Below are positions 16,744-25,050 of a DNA stretch of 35,423 nucleotides, in pieces. The DNA is from an uncultured Collinsella sp. (lineage in GTDB: Bacteria; Actinomycetota; Coriobacteriia; Coriobacteriales; Coriobacteriaceae). Each line of letters begins with the position of its first letter. Position 1 is the stretch's first letter. Made by a program: the position numbers and the translations under genes. The notes under the pieces were generated by a model. It had not been told where the DNA came from and did not search any database. It was given only the letters and a program-made list of their open reading frames with translations. The stretch spans positions 1-35,423 of the forward strand of contig CABRGB010000015.1 of NCBI GenBank assembly GCA_902470345.1, read 5' to 3'.

Positions 16744-16955
16744 GGTGTCTCCGTTTCGAATGGCCGCGGCGTCTTCCGCCGGCTGCCGTTGGTGTAACGC
16801 TACTAGTATACCCGCAACCTTTGGCGATACCGAACTTTCCGGTAAGCGTTATGTTTCCACCAAGGTAAGGCCATTCGCCAGGGGGCGGGCGATACAGGTG
16901 TAAGATATGCGACAGATTAGTGAGTGCTGTCTTTTCCTTGAGGAGGGCGATACGT

Positions 16956-17540
16956 ATGGACCTTCGCATCAAGAAAACCTATCGGGCCCTGTTCGAGGCC
17001 TTTACTGAGTTGCTCGAAGAGCATCGGTTTGAGGACGTGACGGTTGCCATGCTGTGCGACCGCGCTATGATTCGTCGGACGACGTTCTACAAGCACTTCC
17101 GCGACAAAAACGATTACTTTGCCTTCTATATCGATGAGCTCATGTCGGGCCTGCCGCAAAAACGGGCCGATGCGGATGGCGCGGAGGACGCCGAGGACGT
17201 ACGCGCGCTTCGCCACGAAGTGTTCGCCGATGCCATGGATCTGATTCTGGCGCATGAGCAGCTCATGGATAACATTTTGGCGAGCAGCATGTCGGGTATG
17301 CTGACCAGCATGATTTGCGACCGCATCGCGCGCTCCATACGCGGGCGCGTGATGATCGCGCTTGACGAGGACGCGCTCGCGCCCGTATCGCTCGAGACAA
17401 CGTCTGAGTTTGTCGCCGGCGGTATTATTCGACTCTTTACCATGTGGTGGGAATCGGGCCACGTACTAGAGCGCCGATCCGAAATCGCCGACGTGGTCGA
17501 TGCGCTGTTCGAGCGGACCATGACGCCGGTGAGTCACTAA
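16956..17540 (+). CDS. TetR-family transcriptional regulator
   Basis: A 194-residue TetR-type regulator. Residues about 1-55 form the helix-turn-helix (TVAMLCDRAMIRRTTFYKHF, with the TTFYxHF signature). The rest is helical and resembles the DhaS-like TetR_C_7 ligand/dimer domain seen in many Firmicute and Coriobacteria regulators. The start at 16956 is fixed by an AGGAGGG site; the upstream in-frame extension to 16920 is not supported. It ends just before the tRNA-Ser gene, which lies on the other strand. No obvious target gene is adjacent except divergent lemA. Confidence 0.88.
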   Translation: MDLRIKKTYRALFEAFTELLEEHRFEDVTVAMLCDRAMIRRTTFYKHFRDKNDYFAFYIDELMSGLPQKRADADGAEDAEDVRALRHEVFADAMDLILAHEQLMDNILASSMSGMLTSMICDRIARSIRGRVMIALDEDALAPVSLETTSEFVAGGIIRLFTMWWESGHVLERRSEIADVVDALFERTMTPVSH

Positions 17541-17543
17541 GAG

Positions 17544-17633
17544 TGGCGGAGAGAGGGGGATTCGAACCCCCGGAACGCTCTCGCGCTCAACGGTTTTCAA
17601 GACCGCCGCATTCAACCGCTCTGCCATCTCTCC
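17544..17633 (-). tRNA. serT: tRNA-Ser (anticodon TGA), CCA encoded
   Basis: Read on the minus strand, a 7-bp acceptor stem (GGAGAGA/TCTCTCC) encloses a D arm, an anticodon loop with TGA at 17597-17599, a long variable arm (GAGCGCGAGAGCG region) and a T arm with GGTTCGAATCC. A G discriminator and a genomically encoded CCA (17544-17546) finish it. The long variable arm identifies a class II serine tRNA. It begins right beside the tadA-containing gene, which is transcribed the other way. Confidence 0.97.
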
Positions 17634-17684
17634 GTGAGTCGTAATGATAGCATCGTTTTGGGTTTGCAACAGGGAAGGCGAACG

Positions 17685-19466
17685 ATGACGAGCACTGGAA
17701 TCGATGAGAAGTTCATGCGCGAGGCGCTGGCGGAGGCGCGCGCCGCCGCTGCGGTGGGCGAGGTGCCGATTGGTGCCGTGGTAGTGCGCGCGGGTGAGAT
17801 CGTCGCGCGGGCGCATAATCGCCGCGAACTCGACCAGGACCCTTCGGCGCATGCCGAGTTTTCGGCCCTGTGTGCCGCCGCGCAGTCGCTCGGTCGTTGG
17901 CGCCTTTCCGATTGTACGGTCTACGTGACGCTCGAGCCTTGCTGCATGTGTGCGGGGCTTATGGTCAACGCGCGCGTGGGGCGCTGCGTGTATGGCGCGG
18001 CCGATGCCAAGGCCGGCGCGCTGGGTTCGCTGTATGACCTGAATGCCGATTCGCGCCTGAATCATCGGTTTAACGTACATGCCGGCGTGCTGGCGGATGA
18101 GTGTTGTGAGGTGTTGAGCGGCTATTTTAGTGGGCTGCGTGACACCGATGGTGCTGTCTGCGGCTGTGGGGCCAATCTTGAGGCACATGCCGCCCACGCC
18201 GAGGCGCTTGCGGGGGTTGGGGATCTCGCTGGCGAGACGCTCGACTTTGGCCCCGTACAGCGCCGGTCCCGCCGCGTGCTGTTGGCGATCGACTCCTTTA
18301 AAGGCAGCGTGTCGAGCTCGCAGGCGGAGGGTGCCGTTGCCGAAGGTGTGCGCCGTGTGTGGCCTGATGCCCAGGTAAGCGCGTTGCCGCTGGCGGATGG
18401 CGGCGAGGGAACGCTCGATGCCGTTGCCGCGTGCGGCGGTGAGGTCGTGGCATGTGAAGTCGCAGGCCCCTTGGGCGACCGCGTGTCTGCTCGGATGCTG
18501 GTGGACGGCGAGCACGAGTCGGCTGTAATTGAGATGGCCGAGGCAGCGGGTATTGGGCATTCGCCTTGCATAGAGCCGGCGGCGTTGGCCGCTACGACCT
18601 ATGGCGTGGGCGAGCTCATGCTTCGCGCGGTCCGTGCTGGGGCAAAGACTATCTATATTGGTCTGGGCGGCAGTGCCACCAACGACGGTGGCGCCGGCAT
18701 GCTGCAGGCGCTGGGCGCCCACCTTGTCGATGAGTGTGGCTGCAATATCGCCCCCGGCCTCGCGGGCCTTGAACGCGTGGCGAATATTGATTTGGCACCG
18801 GCGCTTCGGGCATTAAATGGCGCGCGTGTCGTGGTGCTTTCCGATGTCGAGAATCCGCTCGTGGGGCGTCGGGGCGCACTGGCGGTGTTTGGCGGGCAAA
18901 AGGGCCTGCCGACGAATGATGCCGACGCATTGTGTAGATACGACAGCTGGATGGTCGGCTATGGCCGCCTGCTCGATGCGGCGATTACCGGGGTGCGGGC
19001 TCAGGGGTTGTTGCGCGCGCCCGAGGGCGTGCGGACATTTGGCTCGGTGCTCGGTGTGCCCGGTGCCGGCGCCGCCGGCGGCCTAGGCGCCGCGCTGTTA
19101 GCGCTCGGTGCGGAGCTACGCTCAGGCGTGGAGACGGTGCTCGATCTGATTGGGTTTGACGAACGCGTGCGCGATGTCGACCTGGTCATTACAGGCGAGG
19201 GCAACATGGACGAGCAATCCGCTGCCGGCAAGGCGCCGGTGGGCGTGGCCCGCCGTGCCAATCGCTATGGCAAGCCGGTAGTCGCCGTCGTGGGCGGTCG
19301 TGCTGACAACCTGGATACGGTGTATGGGCAGGGTATTGACTTGGTTTTGCCGATCTGTCGCAAGCCCATGGACCTGGAGCAGGCGCTCGATCCCCAGGAA
19401 GCCACAACCAACCTCATCTGCGCCGGTGAAGCAGCCGCCCAAGCCTACGACCTCGGCCGCATCTAA
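17685..19466 (+). CDS. Fusion of tRNA adenosine-34 deaminase (TadA) and glycerate kinase
   Basis: One continuous 593-residue frame. Residues 1 to ~150 are a full TadA/CDA-fold deaminase, with zinc ligand His56 and proton shuttle Glu58 in SAHAEFSAL, and zinc ligands Cys86 and Cys89 in EPCCMCAG. TadA makes inosine at position 34 of tRNA-Arg(ACG). After a ~45-residue linker with a CGCG cysteine pair, residues ~195-593 are a complete glycerate 2-kinase of the GlxK/GarK family: DSFKGS at 203-208, LPLADGGEGT, GLGGSATNDGGAGM and DLVITGEGNMDEQS. Both halves look catalytically intact. The start at 17685 has an AGGGAAGG site. No known pathway joins the two activities; cotranslation or a sequence error between two genes must be weighed. 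Confidence 0.87.
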   Translation: MTSTGIDEKFMREALAEARAAAAVGEVPIGAVVVRAGEIVARAHNRRELDQDPSAHAEFSALCAAAQSLGRWRLSDCTVYVTLEPCCMCAGLMVNARVGRCVYGAADAKAGALGSLYDLNADSRLNHRFNVHAGVLADECCEVLSGYFSGLRDTDGAVCGCGANLEAHAAHAEALAGVGDLAGETLDFGPVQRRSRRVLLAIDSFKGSVSSSQAEGAVAEGVRRVWPDAQVSALPLADGGEGTLDAVAACGGEVVACEVAGPLGDRVSARMLVDGEHESAVIEMAEAAGIGHSPCIEPAALAATTYGVGELMLRAVRAGAKTIYIGLGGSATNDGGAGMLQALGAHLVDECGCNIAPGLAGLERVANIDLAPALRALNGARVVVLSDVENPLVGRRGALAVFGGQKGLPTNDADALCRYDSWMVGYGRLLDAAITGVRAQGLLRAPEGVRTFGSVLGVPGAGAAGGLGAALLALGAELRSGVETVLDLIGFDERVRDVDLVITGEGNMDEQSAAGKAPVGVARRANRYGKPVVAVVGGRADNLDTVYGQGIDLVLPICRKPMDLEQALDPQEATTNLICAGEAAAQAYDLGRI

Positions 19467-19502
19467 AAGCAGTCAAAAAAGCCCCGTTCCAAATTAGCTG
19501 TC

Positions 19503-19531
19503 TTGCCCCATCGGGCGGGAGCGGGTAATAT
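19503..19531 (+). promoter_or_regulatory. Candidate promoter of the SRP RNA
   Basis: TTGCCC at 19503-19508 and TAATAT at 19526-19531 are separated by exactly 17 bp. The expected start lies just upstream of the RNA's 5' stem. Confidence 0.6.
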
Positions 19532-19544
19532 ATATCGAACGCCT

Positions 19545-19651
19545 AGCGCGTTCGATGGGTTCGGATGACGACATGTTCCGAATCTGGTCAGGTCCGGAAG
19601 GAAGCAGCCATAAGGAGCCTCTGTCGGGCATCCGGATCCATCGAGCGCGCT
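19545..19651 (+). ncRNA. ffs: Signal recognition particle RNA, small bacterial type
   Basis: The universally conserved domain IV is visible (GGTCAGGTCCGGAAGGAAGC, then AGCCATAAGGAGCC), including the GGAA tetraloop and the asymmetric loop that binds Ffh. The long helix is closed by AGCGCGTTCGATGG near 19545 with CCATCGAGCGCGCT near 19638. This is the ~100-nt 4.5S type without an Alu domain. A tadA-ffs order is common in bacteria. The exact ends are estimated from the pairing. Confidence 0.93.
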
Positions 19652-19667
19652 TTTTTGCGCGGTTTTT
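19646..19667 (+). terminator. Terminator of the SRP RNA
   Basis: CGCGC (19646-19650) pairs with GCGCG (19657-19661) and is followed by GTTTTT. The stem is short and shares bases with the RNA's closing helix. Confidence 0.6.
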
Positions 19668-19773
19668 ACCGCCATCCAAGATTCTTCTGTAACGAGTTGC
19701 TTACGTATCTTCAGGGCTCTCCGTACTATCATGAATCAGATTGAAGAGAGATGATGATAGGGAGCGCCTATAC

Positions 19774-21618
19774 ATGATTGAGCTGCTCAGGCGTTTTGGC
19801 GGTAAGTATCGTCGGTATATGGTGATTGGTCCTGCGTGCAAGTTGATCGAAGTGATCTTTGACCTGCTTACGCCGCTCGTGATTGCCCAGATGATTGATA
19901 AAGGTATCGGTGCACACGACGTGAGTGCCGTCGTCCACTACGGCATGGTGCTCGCCGCCATGGCCGTGATCGGCATCTCGTTTACGCTCGTCTGCCAAAA
20001 GATGGCGGCGCTCACCTCGCAGGGCATGGGTACTGACATTCGCGGCGCACTCTACCAGCACATCAACAAGCTGAGCTATGCCGAACTTGACCGCTTTGGC
20101 ACGCCGTCGCTCATCACGCGCATTACCAACGACGTCAACCAGGTGCAGCTTGCTGTGGCGCTGGGCGTGCGCATGCTCATCCGCTGGCCCTTCTTGGCGG
20201 TGGGTTCCATGGTCGCGGCCCTTGCCATCGACCTTAAGCTCGGCATCATCTTTTTGATTTGCACGCCCGCCATCGGCCTGGTGTTTTGGTTTGTCATGGC
20301 GCGCTGCATCCCGTACTACAAGCAGCTGCAGGCAAAGCTCGACCGCATCGCGCTCATTTGCCGCGAGGGGCTTTCGGGCGCCCGCGTGGTCCGGGCGTTT
20401 GTGCGCGAGGGTCACGAACGTGAGCGTTTTGCCCAGGCGGCCGATGACCAGGCGCGTGTCGCAATCGCGGTGGGCAAGCTCTCGTCGATCCTCAACCCCG
20501 TCACGTTTTTGGTGATGAACCTGGGCGTGTGCGCCATCCTGTGGGTGGGCGGCATCCAGGTCAATGTGGGTGAGCTCACGCAGGGCCAGGTCATGGCGTT
20601 TGTGAACTACATGACGCAGACCCTGACCTCCATCGTGTACGTCGCCAACCTGGTCGTGGTCTTTACCAAGGCGAGCGCCAGTGCGTTACGTATCAACGAG
20701 GTGCTCAATTGCGTGCCGAGCATCACCGACGAGGGCAACCAGCTGGTTGCGCTGCCCGAGCCGGGCAATGTCGCTCCCGTTCCTGCGCTGAGCTTGAACC
20801 ATGCGAGCTTCTCCTTTGGCGCTGGCGCCGCCAACGTCGTCAATGACGTGACCCTGGAGCTGCCGCTGGGCAAAACGCTCGGCATTATCGGCGGCACGGG
20901 CAGCGGTAAGTCGACGCTCGTCTCGCTCATCCCGCGCCTGTACGATGCGAGCACCGGCAGCGTGAGCGTGATGGGCTCCGACGTGCGTGCCTGGCAGCTC
21001 GACCAGCTGCGCTATGTGGTCGCGACCGTACCGCAGCGCGCGTCGCTCGTGAGCGGCACCATCCGCAGCAACCTAACCTGGCGCGACGAGTCGGCAACCG
21101 ATGAGGAGCTGTGGGCGGCGCTCGATATAGCGCAGGCCAGCGAGTTCGTGCGCAACAAGCCGCAGGGGCTCGACGCCCCGGTCGAGGCGGGCGGCAAGAA
21201 CTTCAGCGGAGGTCAGCGCCAGCGCCTGACCATTGCGCGTGCCCTGGTGGGCTCGCCGCAAATTCTGATTATGGATGACTCCGCCTCGGCGCTCGACTTT
21301 AAGACCGATGCAGCGCTTCGCCACGCCATCCGCGAGCGCAGCGTACGCGGTGCCGCCGCGGGCGGACTCCCGCTAACCACGGTGATCGTGAGCCAGCGCG
21401 TCTCGACCGTGCGCGATGCCGACATGATCTGCGTGCTCGACCACGGCTCGGTCGCGGGCCTGGGTACGCACGACGAGCTGTACGCAAGCTGCCAACTCTA
21501 TCGCGAGATTTGCCAGTCGCAGCTTCGTCGCGAGGAGCTCGAGGGTCAGCAGGGGAGCACGACGCCCGCGTCCGCCCCGGCTGCCCCGGCATCCACTTGC
21601 GCAAAGGAGGGCTGCTAA
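19774..21618 (+). CDS. Heterodimeric ABC exporter subunit with degenerate catalytic site (pair 2, first subunit)
   Basis: A 614-residue half-transporter with a six-helix membrane domain and a nucleotide-binding domain. Walker A is GGTGSGKST with Lys379. The canonical SGGQ signature starts at Ser478. The Walker B glutamate is replaced by Asp502 (IMDDSASALD). This repeats the degenerate-subunit pattern of the protein at 8864-10600, to which it is clearly related. The C-terminus ends in an Ala/Pro-rich tail. The start at 19774 has a GGGAG site; an in-frame ATG-like start at 19741 is less likely. Unlike pair 1, no regulator precedes it. The substrate is unknown. Confidence 0.92.
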   Translation: MIELLRRFGGKYRRYMVIGPACKLIEVIFDLLTPLVIAQMIDKGIGAHDVSAVVHYGMVLAAMAVIGISFTLVCQKMAALTSQGMGTDIRGALYQHINKLSYAELDRFGTPSLITRITNDVNQVQLAVALGVRMLIRWPFLAVGSMVAALAIDLKLGIIFLICTPAIGLVFWFVMARCIPYYKQLQAKLDRIALICREGLSGARVVRAFVREGHERERFAQAADDQARVAIAVGKLSSILNPVTFLVMNLGVCAILWVGGIQVNVGELTQGQVMAFVNYMTQTLTSIVYVANLVVVFTKASASALRINEVLNCVPSITDEGNQLVALPEPGNVAPVPALSLNHASFSFGAGAANVVNDVTLELPLGKTLGIIGGTGSGKSTLVSLIPRLYDASTGSVSVMGSDVRAWQLDQLRYVVATVPQRASLVSGTIRSNLTWRDESATDEELWAALDIAQASEFVRNKPQGLDAPVEAGGKNFSGGQRQRLTIARALVGSPQILIMDDSASALDFKTDAALRHAIRERSVRGAAAGGLPLTTVIVSQRVSTVRDADMICVLDHGSVAGLGTHDELYASCQLYREICQSQLRREELEGQQGSTTPASAPAAPASTCAKEGC

Positions 21619-23478
21619 ATGAATCCGTATACTTCTTCCGGTTCGGTCGCCACGATGACGGCCAACGTGTCCGGCAACGATAACCTTAACGACCTGGGCG
21701 ACGGCCCGCGTCAGCCCGGCGACCCCGAGCGCTATCCCGCTGGTGCGGTGACCCGCCGCCTGCTGGGCTATGTTCGCCCGCACCGCGTCTCGTTTGCGGC
21801 GTCGTTTGTGAGCGCCGCCATCTCGGTGGTCTTGCAACTCTATACGCCCATCCTCATCGGCGAAGGCATCGACCTTATCGTCGCCGCCGGGCAGGTGGAC
21901 TTCGACGCGCTACTGCCGCTTGTCACCAAGCTCGCGATTGTCGTCGTAGGTACCGCGGCTTTCCAGTGGCTGCAGGGCTATTGCGTCAACCGCCTGTCCT
22001 ACGAGACGGTGCGCGACATGCGCGTGGAGGCGAGCGACAAGCTCAGCCGCATGCCGCTCAGCTTTATCGACAGCCACGCCCACGGCGACCTTATGAGCCG
22101 CGTGGTCAACGACGTCGACCAGGTGGGCGACGGTCTGCTACAGGGCTTTACCCAGCTTTTCACCGGCGTTATCACCATCGTTGGCACGCTCGCGTTTATG
22201 CTCTCCATTAACCTGACCATGACGCTTGTGGTGGTGCTCGTCACGCCGCTTTCCATTTTTGCCGCTGGCGCCATCGCCAAGCTTTCCAACAAGAGCTTTA
22301 CGGCCCAGCAGCGTATTCAGGGTCAGCTCGGTGGTCATATCGAGGAGTATGTGGGCGAGCAAAAGCTGGTTGATGCGTTTGCCTACGGCCCGAACGCCCA
22401 AGCGCGCTTTGACGCGCTCAACGCCGAGCTCTATACGGCAGGTGAGCGTGCACAGTTTATGGGTTCGCTCTCTAACCCCGGTACGCGCTTTATCAACAAC
22501 ATCATCTATGCCGTGGTCGCCGTGATCGGCTGCGTGGGCGTGATCACGGGCGTGCCGGCGGCGCTTACGGTGGGTGGCGTGCAGATTTTCCTGTCCTACG
22601 CCAACCAGTACACCAAGCCGTTCAACGAGGTCACCAACGTCATTACGCAGATCCAGACCGCGTATGCCTCGGCGCGTCGCATGTTTGCGCTGCTCGATGC
22701 GCGCGAGCAGGAGCCCGATGCGGCGGATGCCGTGGAACTTACCGCCCCGCAGGGTGAGGTGACCTTTGAGCATGTGGACTTTAGCTACGTGTCCGACCGC
22801 AAGCTGCTGCAGGATATCTGTATTGAGGCCAAACCCGGCATGCGCTTTGCCCTGGTCGGCCCCACGGGTTGCGGCAAGACGACGCTCATCAACTTGCTGC
22901 TGCGGTTTTACGATATCGATGCCGGACGCATCATGGTCGATGGCCGGTCTTCGCGTGACTACACGCGCGCAAGCCTGCGCCGCGCCTTTGGCATGGTGCT
23001 GCAGGACACCTGGCTGTTCGAGGGCACGGTAGCCGAAAACATTGCCTACGGTTGCCCCGATGCCACGCGCGAGCAGATTGTCGAGGCGGCCAAGCGCGCG
23101 CATGCGCACAAGTTTATCGTGCAGCTGCCAGGCGGCTACGATACGGTGATCGGCGAGGATGGCGGCACGTTTAGCCAGGGCCAAAAACAGCTGCTGTGCA
23201 TCGCGCGCGTCATGCTCACCGATCCGGCGATTTTATTGCTGGACGAGGCTACGTCGAGCATCGATACGCGTACCGAGCTGCAGGTGCAGGCGGCATTCGA
23301 CGAGCTCATGGCTGGCCGCACGAGCTTTGTCGTGGCACACCGCCTGTCGACGATTCGCAACGCCGATTGCATCCTGGTAATGCGCGATGGCGAGATTATC
23401 GAGCGCGGTACGCACGACGAGCTGCTGGCGGCAGGCGGCTTCTACGCCGAACTCTACCGCAGCCAATTCGCCCAGTGA
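21619..23478 (+). CDS. Heterodimeric ABC exporter subunit with intact catalytic glutamate (pair 2, second subunit)
   Basis: A 619-residue partner whose ATG directly follows the previous stop, with an AGGAGGG site inside the upstream gene. A ~45-residue polar N-terminal extension precedes the membrane domain. The nucleotide-binding domain has Walker A GPTGCGKTT with Lys420, the atypical signature SQGQ from Ser519, and Walker B LLLDEATSS with catalytic Glu543. Together with the first subunit this gives one degenerate and one active composite ATP site. The arrangement is the same as in pair 1, which suggests duplication of an ancestral pair or two members of one large family. Confidence 0.92.
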   Translation: MNPYTSSGSVATMTANVSGNDNLNDLGDGPRQPGDPERYPAGAVTRRLLGYVRPHRVSFAASFVSAAISVVLQLYTPILIGEGIDLIVAAGQVDFDALLPLVTKLAIVVVGTAAFQWLQGYCVNRLSYETVRDMRVEASDKLSRMPLSFIDSHAHGDLMSRVVNDVDQVGDGLLQGFTQLFTGVITIVGTLAFMLSINLTMTLVVVLVTPLSIFAAGAIAKLSNKSFTAQQRIQGQLGGHIEEYVGEQKLVDAFAYGPNAQARFDALNAELYTAGERAQFMGSLSNPGTRFINNIIYAVVAVIGCVGVITGVPAALTVGGVQIFLSYANQYTKPFNEVTNVITQIQTAYASARRMFALLDAREQEPDAADAVELTAPQGEVTFEHVDFSYVSDRKLLQDICIEAKPGMRFALVGPTGCGKTTLINLLLRFYDIDAGRIMVDGRSSRDYTRASLRRAFGMVLQDTWLFEGTVAENIAYGCPDATREQIVEAAKRAHAHKFIVQLPGGYDTVIGEDGGTFSQGQKQLLCIARVMLTDPAILLLDEATSSIDTRTELQVQAAFDELMAGRTSFVVAHRLSTIRNADCILVMRDGEIIERGTHDELLAAGGFYAELYRSQFAQ

Positions 23479-23553
23479 GCAAGCCCGTGGGGCAAATTAA
23501 TCAGGTTTGTTTGTCCCATAGAGCGATCTTGTTATATAGCGTTTTACCAGCGC

Positions 23554-23645
23554 GTGAAACATTTTGACGATACTCCGTGACACAATTTGACGGCGTTTTG
23601 TGAAACAGTTTTTCGGCCATTCGTGAAACGCTCTGCGGCGGTTTC
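23554..23645 (+). repeat. Four degenerate 23-bp tandem repeats opening with GTGAAAC
   Basis: The heptamer GTGAAAC (GTGACAC in the second copy) starts at 23554, 23577, 23600 and 23623, exactly 23 bp apart. The rest of each unit keeps traces of TTTTGACGG. The array fills the middle of the ~320-bp gene-free gap between the second ABC pair and the flavodoxin gene. Nothing else is recognisable in that gap. Confidence 0.65.
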
Positions 23646-23801
23646 AATCCGAAGTACATACTGTTCGAAATCTGTCCAAAGATGTCGTCTGCATCGCCAA
23701 TCGACAGACGGTGGTTTACATCTGTCACGTTAGTACTAAGATATTCATCTAATAAATTGCATTAGTGGCTTTAGTTTTGGGGGAAACGAGGCAACGTGAC
23801 T

Positions 23802-24353
23802 ATGACGTGCTCTTTGGTGGTCAACAGCAAGAGCGGTAATACCAGGATGGTTTCGGGCGCGATCAAGCGCGCTCTGCAGGCTGCGGGCGTTGAGTTTGTC
23901 CATGCCGCGGCGTTGAGCGACGATGCGGATGCAGATCAGGTTGCGCTCGAGGCGCAGGGCGCCTGCGCGGCCGACACGGTGCTCGTCGGTTTTTGGTGCG
24001 ACAAGGGCGCGTGCACGCCTTCGGTTGCCGCGCTGCTCTCCGCCTTGCACGGCAAGCGCGTCTTCCTGTTTGGCACCTGCGGTTTTGGCGCCGACCAGAG
24101 CTATTACCAGCAGATTATTGATCGCGTAACTTCTAATTTGGCTGGGGATGCCGAGCTTGCGGGCTGGGCGATGTGCCAGGGCAAGATGGGCCCCGCGGTC
24201 AAGCAGCGCTACGAGGCCATGCTCGAGCAAGATCCCGACAACGCCCGATTTAAGATGCTGCTCGACAACTGGGTTGCCGCGAAGGACCATCCCACCAAGG
24301 AAGATCTGGACAACATGGCTGCAGCCGCCAAAAAGGCCGTGCTGGGGGAGTAG
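23802..24353 (+). CDS. Flavodoxin-like protein
   Basis: A 183-residue protein with a flavodoxin fold. The N-terminal strand and phosphate loop are CSLVVNSKSGNTRMV, matching the SxTGNT-type FMN loop. Later come VLVGFWCDKGACTP near residue 65 and VFLFGTCGFGADQSYYQQII near 90, the typical second flavin loop. The C-terminal ~50 residues extend beyond a minimal flavodoxin and look helical. A close family relation may exist to the flavodoxin-like partner proteins of gut anaerobe reductases, but I cannot assign one. The ATG at 23802 and the GTG at 23796 are both possible; a GAGG site serves either. It is the last ordinary gene before the repeat-flanked surface cassette. Confidence 0.78.
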   Translation: MTCSLVVNSKSGNTRMVSGAIKRALQAAGVEFVHAAALSDDADADQVALEAQGACAADTVLVGFWCDKGACTPSVAALLSALHGKRVFLFGTCGFGADQSYYQQIIDRVTSNLAGDAELAGWAMCQGKMGPAVKQRYEAMLEQDPDNARFKMLLDNWVAAKDHPTKEDLDNMAAAAKKAVLGE

Positions 24354-24390
24354 CTCCCATCGCTGACGGCGGTCGGTCCATCTTTCTAAA

Positions 24391-24525
24391 TGAAACGTCC
24401 TCCCGGGCGTCGGGGCACGAAGTTCCCTGCTCTACAGTCCTGCGCAAGACGAAGGCCACATTAAGTGGCCTTCTTTGCGTGCGGAACTCGCGATGAACTT
24501 CGTGCCCCGCCGTCCGGGAGGACGC
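24391..24525 (+). repeat. Hairpin element, copy 1: conserved core between complementary variable arms
   Basis: From outside inward: TGAAACGTC (24391-24399), a 22-nt arm (24400-24421), a 77-nt core (24422-24498, GTTCCCTGC to GCGATGAAC), the complementary 22-nt arm (24499-24520, two differences) and GACGC. The core holds a perfect hairpin, GAAGGCCAC/GTGGCCTTC at 24451-24473, followed by TTT, which could terminate the flavodoxin transcript. The same core, in inverse orientation and with different arms, is at 29707-29843. Confidence 0.85.
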
Positions 24526-24583
24526 CTCTTTATTGATGGGAGGCCTGATAGGTCGATGGTTCCGTGCCCGGATGCGTCCAAAG

Positions 24584-25032
24584 TGGGACGGGCTTTCCGG
24601 ATGGGCAGGCTTTCGAAAAATGCGTCCCGGAATTTGCCTTTGGAATGGGACGTAGTTTCCCGTTGAGGTGCTTTGCGGAAAGTGCATCCCACTCTGGGCG
24701 GTCGAAGTGGGACACACTTTCCCAAAGGCGCTCCAACGGGAAATTGCGTCCCATTATTCGGTCAAGAAACGGGATGCATTTTCCCAATGAGAGCAAAACC
24801 GGAAAATGCATCCCACAATTAGCCCTCAAAGTGGGACGCCGTTTCCCAATGAGGCTCAAGCGGAAAATGCATCCCGGAATTTGCGCTCAAAGTGGGATGC
24901 GGTTTCCGGTTGAGGGTCTAAGGGGAAAATGCGTCCCAGAATCGACGCTTGAAATGGGATGCAGTTTCCCGATGAGGCACTCGACGGAAAATACATCCCA
25001 GAAATGGCCTTTGAGCTGGGATAAGATTTCCG
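24584..25032 (+). repeat. Array 1: alternating inverted 31-bp half-units, 62-bp period
   Basis: The motif GGGAYGCNNTTTCC begins at 24585, 24647, 24709, 24771, 24833, 24894, 24956 and 25018. Its reverse complement (GGAAAATGCRTCCC) ends between each pair, about 31 bp further on. That makes seven full 62-bp units and a final half. The spacers are only loosely conserved. There is no coding content, although short ORFs run through it in several frames. It occupies most of the 800-bp gene-free stretch before the large surface protein. Confidence 0.92.
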
Positions 25033-25050
25033 CGGCATCTCGGATTCTCA

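Noticed and set aside
23489..23518. Terminator after the second ABC pair
   Set aside because: TGGGGCAAA and TTTGTCCCA can pair, but the stem is short, the loop is A/T-rich and there is no following T-run. Too weak to list.
24391..24525. Integron attC site or retron RNA
   Set aside because: In attC the arms are conserved and the centre varies, the reverse of what is seen. No integrase or reverse transcriptase is in the window.
24584..25032. CRISPR array
   Set aside because: Motifs alternate in orientation, the spacers are themselves related, and no cas gene is present. The 62-bp period has no unique spacers of constant repeat flank.
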